Source: Bacillus sp. (in: firmicutes) (GTDB lineage Bacteria; Bacillota; Bacilli; Bacillales; Bacillaceae). Taken from it: DNA of 58,040 nt. The translations under genes were made by a program, and so were the position numbers. The stretch lies in NCBI GenBank assembly GCA_031180405.1, contig JAPSLU010000008.1:1-58040 (forward strand). Direction: 5' to 3'. The first letter of the stretch is position 1. Each line of letters opens with the position of its first letter. Positions 54,178 through 58,040 of this stretch are shown one piece after another. Below the pieces are notes generated by a model that saw nothing but the letters and a program-made list of their open reading frames with translations, was not told the DNA's origin and made no database searches.

Positions 54178-54801
54178 ATGCTGAAAAAGCTAGTTTTAGC
54201 AACCTTTGTGTTTTTAATAGCAATACCAACTGTTTCACATGGTCAAATTAAAACCTTTAAGGAACCACCATTTGAATTCTATAAGGTATCTCCTGGAGAC
54301 ACATTCTGGTACATAGCAAAACGATATGGATTAGATTATCGAAAGTTAATGGAATTAAACCCTTCAGTTGAGCCAAGAAATATGCATGTAGGTGAAGTGA
54401 TCCGATTAAAGTCTTCAGCAGAAAGTGTAAGTGGCTTTCAAGAACAAGTCGTTCAATTAGTGAATCAAGAGCGTGCAAAAGCAGGTTTAAGACCACTTAC
54501 ACATCGTGCAGATGTGAAAAATGTAGCTCAGAAAAAAGCAGAGGACATGATTAATTCAAATTATTTCTCACATACAAGTCCTAACTACGGTTCACCATTT
54601 AATATGTTAAATACATTTGGAATTAGTTATTCATATGCAGGAGAAAATATTGCAAAAGGACAAAAAACACCACAAGAAGTCATGAATGATTGGATGAACT
54701 CTTCTGGACACCGTGCAAATATTTTAAAACCAGAATTTGATGCTATCGGGGTAGGATTTTATCATGGTGCTTGGGTGCAAATGTTTATCAAAGGTAGTTA
54801 A
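54178..54801 (+). CDS. Secreted LysM and CAP-domain protein (YkwD/SafA-like)
   Basis: From the ATG at 54178, preceded by TTGGAGGAAA, the product has 207 residues: a signal peptide (about 1-22), one LysM domain (35-78, YKVSPGDTFWYIAKRYG) and a CAP/SCP domain (about 90-205). The CAP part shows LVNQERAKAGLRPL, FSHTSPNYGSPF, AGENIAKGQ and SSGHRANIL. CAP domains bind lipids or act in wall contexts; the LysM anchors to peptidoglycan. Such proteins in Bacillus are often sporulation or stress related. A terminator follows. Confidence 0.88.
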   Translation: MLKKLVLATFVFLIAIPTVSHGQIKTFKEPPFEFYKVSPGDTFWYIAKRYGLDYRKLMELNPSVEPRNMHVGEVIRLKSSAESVSGFQEQVVQLVNQERAKAGLRPLTHRADVKNVAQKKAEDMINSNYFSHTSPNYGSPFNMLNTFGISYSYAGENIAKGQKTPQEVMNDWMNSSGHRANILKPEFDAIGVGFYHGAWVQMFIKGS

Positions 54802-54811
54802 GGTTTGACGT

Positions 54812-54851
54812 AAAGATCCTCTTTCCTCGAAGGAAAAAGGATCTTTGTTTT
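54812..54851 (+). terminator. Terminator after the LysM-CAP gene
   Basis: AAAGATCCT with inner TTTCCT pairs with AGGAAA and AGGATCTTT, followed by GTTTTG. Confidence 0.85.
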
Positions 54852-54997
54852 GTGTTTCGTAAAAGATAGCGGAGGAATCGGAATTTGTTGAAATTTGTCT
54901 AATCGAAAATAAGTCCCAATAATCATCGATAAATTTCTGTGTTTGATAATAAAAACTAATAATCCAAATTGTATGTGCCCTTACGTATAGGGAACGT

Positions 54998-55168
54998 TTA
55001 CTTAAATACATCCCGACCATCTGCACCTACAGAGTCATCCGTATTTGTTCTAGAGTTAATTTCTTCATCATTTTTATAGATACCGTGTGAGGACTGCTTT
55101 GACCCAAGATATTGAGATTTATGTTTCGCTTCTGTTTTAATGAACTCATCAAAATTTTCGTTAACCAA
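54998..55168 (-). CDS. Small acidic protein, 56 aa
   Basis: A TTG preceded by GGAGTGG at 5-nt spacing opens a frame ending at a TAA (54998-55000). The product starts MVNENFDEFIKTEAKHKSQY and ends DDSVGADGRDVFK; it is hydrophilic. A different frame on the same strand is longer but lacks a ribosome site. It may be a small spore or stress protein; no family is recognised. Confidence 0.55.
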   Translation of the reverse strand: MVNENFDEFIKTEAKHKSQYLGSKQSSHGIYKNDEEINSRTNTDDSVGADGRDVFK

Positions 55169-55244
55169 GAAAACCACTCCATTTCATATAATGTCTTCAG
55201 TTGTAGGTTGTCCATACGTAAATGATTTCATCACAGATATGTAA

Positions 55245-55270
55245 AAGAGCATCGCCAATGCGATGCTCTT
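55245..55270 (-). terminator. Terminator of the SASP gene
   Basis: On the minus strand AAGAGCATCG pairs with CGATGCTCTT around a 6-nt loop; a short T run follows. Confidence 0.75.
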
Positions 55271-55286
55271 AGCCATTTATATTTAA

Positions 55287-55502
55287 TTAAAATCTTCCAG
55301 TTCCGCCACCTAATTGTTGCTGAGCCATAGATACTAATCGTTTTGTGATTTCGCCACCAACAGATCCATTTGCACGAGATGTTGTTTCGCCACCAAGATT
55401 TACACCGAATTCACTTGCGATTTCGTATTTCATTTGGTCGATCGCTTGAGAAGCACCAGGTACTAATAATTGATTAGAGTTGTTGTTACTGTTGCTTGCC
55501 AT
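55287..55502 (-). CDS. Alpha/beta-type small acid-soluble spore protein
   Basis: The 71-residue protein is a clear alpha/beta-type [24 protein letters not shown] contains the GPR protease site region (Ser30-Glu31-Phe32), followed by [13 protein letters not shown], both conserved in SspA/B/C/D. These proteins coat spore DNA, shift it to an A-like form and protect against UV; they are made in the forespore under sigma-G. AAAGGAG precedes the ATG. Which of the paralogues it is cannot be told from sequence alone. Confidence 0.95.
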   Translation of the reverse strand: MASNSNNNSNQLLVPGASQAIDQMKYEIASEFGVNLGGETTSRANGSVGGEITKRLVSMAQQQLGGGTGRF

Positions 55503-55604
55503 GATAATCCATCTCCTTTAATAAATGTATTGTTTGGTGGGTTAGGGTGGAATTGCACCATCCATTAACCATCTAGGTTAACCCGTGGATCTGCTATTGA
55601 TATT

Positions 55605-55634
55605 TAATATTGCACGATTCTAAATAATTATTCG
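55605..55634 (-). promoter_or_regulatory. Possible sigma-G-type promoter of the SASP gene
   Basis: On the minus strand CGAATA and CAATATTA are spaced by about 16 nt, similar to the sigma-G pattern (GMATA and CATANTA). It lies about 100 bp before the start, further than usual, so it is tentative. Confidence 0.3.
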
Positions 55635-55725
55635 GTAATTTCCACAGAAATTTTTTCCATACTTTTGGGTAACTACATCAATATGAGGGATACTACTAAG
55701 GACTCTTAAAAAAGGGGGAAAACTA

Positions 55726-56535
55726 GTGCCGTCTATTGAGCTAGAAAATAAAAAGACAATTTTGTATGATGATATTGGAAAAGGAATACCGGTTCTCTTT
55801 ATTCATCCTCCAGGGATGGGGAGGCATGTGTTTCATTATCAGCGAAGGCTTAGTCAACACATGAGGGTGATACTTCCAGACTTAACAGGTCATGGTGATA
55901 GTTCTCGAGTGGATATGAATATTGTAACTGTAAAATATTATTGTGAAGAATTGATTTCTCTACTCGATAAATTACACATCCAGACAGCTATCATTTGCGG
56001 TTATTCTGCAGGTGGAATGATTGCACAATATATGAGTATTCATTATAAGGATCGGATAAAAGGATTAATTTTATTTGGAGGATATCCAGCTGTTCTTAAT
56101 CCGATCTTTCAATTAGAGCATAAAGCAGGCATGTATTTGGTTAAACAGAACAGCCGTTTATTAGCAAAGATTTTAGCTGTAAGCCATACAAGAGACTCTA
56201 AATTAAGAAAAGTACTATTTGACCATATGAATAAAGCTCAGGTTGAGGTTTGGTTTAAATATTATAATGAAGTTATGAATAGTAATATAATCAAAGACCT
56301 CAAGGAAATATCTGTTCCAATTTTACTAATCGATGGTTCAAAATCAGATTTAACAAATCAATATCATTCTTACTATAAAAGAAGAACAAAACAGCTTCGC
56401 ATCGTGATCATTAAAAGGACCAATCATCAAGTACCAACAAAACGGTGGAAAATTGCCAACAAAGAAATTGAAATGTTTATTAATAAGATTTCCAAAAGAA
56501 ATGCTGCTTCTAAGCAGGAAAATTACGATAAATGA
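55726..56535 (+). CDS. Alpha/beta hydrolase
   Basis: The GTG start is preceded by AAAGGGGG. The 269-residue enzyme has the HPPGMG oxyanion segment (27-32), the nucleophile elbow GYSAGG with Ser94, an acidic candidate in LLIDGSKSD (about 201-210) and a C-terminal His in TNHQVP. A lysine-rich cap and tail follow. The substrate is unknown; relatives include carboxylesterases and lactonases. It stands alone, 165 bp before the galM-like gene. Confidence 0.85.
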   Translation: MPSIELENKKTILYDDIGKGIPVLFIHPPGMGRHVFHYQRRLSQHMRVILPDLTGHGDSSRVDMNIVTVKYYCEELISLLDKLHIQTAIICGYSAGGMIAQYMSIHYKDRIKGLILFGGYPAVLNPIFQLEHKAGMYLVKQNSRLLAKILAVSHTRDSKLRKVLFDHMNKAQVEVWFKYYNEVMNSNIIKDLKEISVPILLIDGSKSDLTNQYHSYYKRRTKQLRIVIIKRTNHQVPTKRWKIANKEIEMFINKISKRNAASKQENYDK

Positions 56536-56700
56536 TTAATATAATAAAGAGGTTAATGCTTTTTTATGATATAAAAATTTTCAGTCTTCATATGTATATG
56601 TTCTTGATAAAGCGTTAACAGTATCGATCAATTGAAAATATCCATTTATCCTAGCAAAAATAGAAGACTGTAGGAAAGATAGAGTAGAGGGAGAGAAATA

Positions 56701-57750
56701 ATGAAAGTACTAAAAGAAATATTTGGAGAGCTTCATGGAGAAACGGTGTATTCTTTTTCACTAGAAAATAGTAGCGGAATGAAGGTATCATGTATCAATC
56801 TTGGCTGTATTATTACAGACATTATTGCTCCTGATAAAATGGGTAACTTGGAAAATGTTGTCCTCGGATTCAATGATCTTGAGAGTTACATAAAGGATTC
56901 ACCATATTTTGGTGCCATTTGTGGACGTGTTGCTGGAAGAATCAGTAACAGTGCTTTTGAGTTAGATGGTCGAATTTACACATTGCCAAAAAATGATAAC
57001 ATGAATCACTTGCACGGTGGACCAGATGCTTTTGATAAAAAGATATGGGATGCAGAAGAAATTGAACTTGATGGAGAAGTAGGTGTAGTATTTTCCTTTG
57101 TAAGTAGTGATGGAGAAAATGGCTATCCAGGAAACTTGTCTGTTCAGATTACGTACAAATTAAACGAACAAAATGAACTAACGATTGGATACTCTGCGAC
57201 AACAGATAAAAAGACACTAATAAACTTAACAAATCATACTTATTTTAATTTAAGTGGGAATCTTAAGGATGATATTCTTTCACACAAATTACAAGTAAAG
57301 AGTAATAAAATTCTTGAATTAAATGATCATGTTGTCCCAACGGGAGAGTTTCTAGATGTTACAGGTACACCATTTGATTTTAGAGAGGGTAAAAAGATCG
57401 AAGAAGCTGTTTCATCCAATCATGAACAAATTAAACTAGTTGGACAAGGTGTTGACCATCCATTTTTATTAGATGAACATCATAATGAAGAAATTGCATT
57501 GTTTGATGAAAAGAGTGGACGTAAGCTAATTGTAGAAACGGATCAGCAAAGCGTTGTTATTTACACAAGTAATATGATGGAAGAAAACTTTAATATCAGA
57601 GGTACAAAGGCAAGAAAATACTTAGGGATTTGCCTTGAAACTCAAGGACTTCCAGACTCAATTAACCATCCACAATTCACACCTTGTATTTTAGATGCTG
57701 GAGATGAATACAAAACATCAACAACTTATAAATTTACCGTTTCAAAATAA
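56701..57750 (+). CDS. galM: Aldose 1-epimerase (galactose mutarotase)
   Basis: The 349-residue enzyme has GalM landmarks: GRVAGRISN (75-83), NHLHGGPDAFDKKIW with His103/His105, TNHTYFNLSG with the catalytic acid His179, and the catalytic base Glu313 in LETQGLPDSINHP. It interconverts alpha and beta anomers of galactose or glucose before metabolism. GAGGGAGAG precedes the ATG. No gal operon is nearby in this window. A good terminator follows. Confidence 0.92.
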   Translation: MKVLKEIFGELHGETVYSFSLENSSGMKVSCINLGCIITDIIAPDKMGNLENVVLGFNDLESYIKDSPYFGAICGRVAGRISNSAFELDGRIYTLPKNDNMNHLHGGPDAFDKKIWDAEEIELDGEVGVVFSFVSSDGENGYPGNLSVQITYKLNEQNELTIGYSATTDKKTLINLTNHTYFNLSGNLKDDILSHKLQVKSNKILELNDHVVPTGEFLDVTGTPFDFREGKKIEEAVSSNHEQIKLVGQGVDHPFLLDEHHNEEIALFDEKSGRKLIVETDQQSVVIYTSNMMEENFNIRGTKARKYLGICLETQGLPDSINHPQFTPCILDAGDEYKTSTTYKFTVSK

Positions 57751-57754
57751 TTGG

Positions 57755-57780
57755 AAAACCCCACTAAAGTGGGGTTTTTT
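57755..57780 (+). terminator. Terminator after galM
   Basis: AAAACCCCACT pairs with AGTGGGGTTTT, followed by TT. A near copy of this hairpin lies at 57939-57966. Confidence 0.9.
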
Positions 57781-57826
57781 AGTGTGTAGACAAAGTGAAA
57801 TTGCTTACCCTTCAGGGGAATGATTG

Positions 57827-57938
57827 TTAACGCTTGCCTTTCGAGGCACGAAGCCTTGAGAGGAGCGGAGTTACCGGGATTGGTAATGAGCACCTCAGCA
57901 AGGTTAGTAACGAAGAAAGCGAGCGTTTGTCAACAGTC
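57827..57938. repeat. 112-bp dispersed repeat, copy B
   Basis: Same sequence as 4-115 with three differences (GGGATTGG for GGGGTTGG, CACCTCAGC for CACCGCAGC, GGTTAG for GGTGAG). It sits between two GGGG-type hairpin terminators (57755-57780 and 57939-57966). Confidence 0.85.
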
Positions 57939-57966
57939 ATAAAACCCCACCTAAGTGGGGTTTTAT
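57939..57966. terminator. Terminator-like hairpin following the repeat
   Basis: ATAAAACCCCAC pairs with GTGGGGTTTTAT around CTAA. It may end the partial gene on the minus strand. Confidence 0.8.
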
Positions 57967-57969
57967 GGT

Positions 57970-58040
57970 TTACTCACCATATGGATATGGAACATGAATA
58001 CTGTCAATTGTTCCTGGTTCATCTTGTATTGTATTTAGGG
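57970..58040 (-). CDS. Partial gene, C-terminal end only
   Basis: The minus-strand frame reads LNTIQDEPGTIDSIHVPYPY and then GE before the stop, so this is the last 23 codons of a protein running off the window edge. It is too short to identify. Confidence 0.4.
   Translation of the reverse strand, partial: LNTIQDEPGTIDSIHVPYPYGE

Noticed and set aside
55027-55215. 62-codon minus-strand frame overlapping the 54998-55168 gene
   Set aside because: It lacks a ribosome site; the other frame has one and a more normal composition.

Overview
The window looks like the chromosome of an endospore-forming, low-GC Gram-positive rod of the Bacillaceae, related to but not identical with Bacillus subtilis. 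The reasons are strong AGGAGG-type ribosome binding sites, frequent TTG/GTG starts, small acid-soluble spore proteins, a sporulation-type diadenylate cyclase (cdaS), gerT, spo0M and bacillithiol synthesis. A long stretch also follows the order I remember for the B. subtilis terminus-side region (yodL-yodM-deoD-yodJ-ctpA-yodC/yodB, then gerT-yojE-yojF-bshB2-yojI-cdaS-cwlS-yojN-yojO-odhA-odhB-yocR-sodF-sqhC), with insertions. Nothing indicates a prophage, intact insertion sequence, CRISPR array, rRNA or tRNA.

Layout. 1-9.6 kb: a yodN/yozD-like start, a DUF2515 gene, a basic peptide-kinase-spo0M operon, a CapA-like enzyme, a YebC-family regulator (yeeI), a PAP2 phosphatase, yodL, and four tiny charged SASP-like genes. 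9.7-17.8 kb: deoD, yodJ, a Mug-type glycosylase, about 1 kb of decayed DNA, ctpA, the divergent yodC/yodB pair with a clear operator-like dyad, an SDR gene, a Tyr/Gly-rich small protein and gerT. 17.9-37.5 kb: the yoj/odh block, covering bacillithiol (bshB2), efflux (MATE, MFS), c-di-AMP (cdaS), cell wall (cwlS), a MoxR/VWA pair, the TCA cycle (odhAB), a sodium symporter, superoxide dismutase and squalene-hopene-type cyclase. 37.6-45.2 kb: assorted accessory genes, a broken proC, a frameshifted small gene, a possible structured RNA, and a DUF418 protein.

45.5-53.7 kb is the most interesting part. It is one tight operon of eight genes: two proteins built from a repeated TPR-like module, two phenylacetate-CoA-ligase-like acyl-activating enzymes, an amidohydrolase lying between them, a DHQ-synthase-II (archaeal AroB'/GriH-type) enzyme, an ADH-synthase (archaeal AroA'/GriI-type) aldolase, and a 63-residue protein. 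The aldolase and cyclase are the pair known to make 3-amino-4-hydroxybenzoate. Two ligases plus an amidohydrolase are the tools known from benzoxazole assembly. I therefore read this as a candidate biosynthetic cluster for a 3-amino-4-hydroxybenzoate-derived, possibly benzoxazole, metabolite, with repeat proteins of unknown role.

53.7-58.0 kb: a LysM-CAP secreted protein, small spore proteins, an alpha/beta hydrolase and aldose 1-epimerase. A 112-bp repeat occurs near both ends of the window (4-115 and 57827-57938) in the same orientation.
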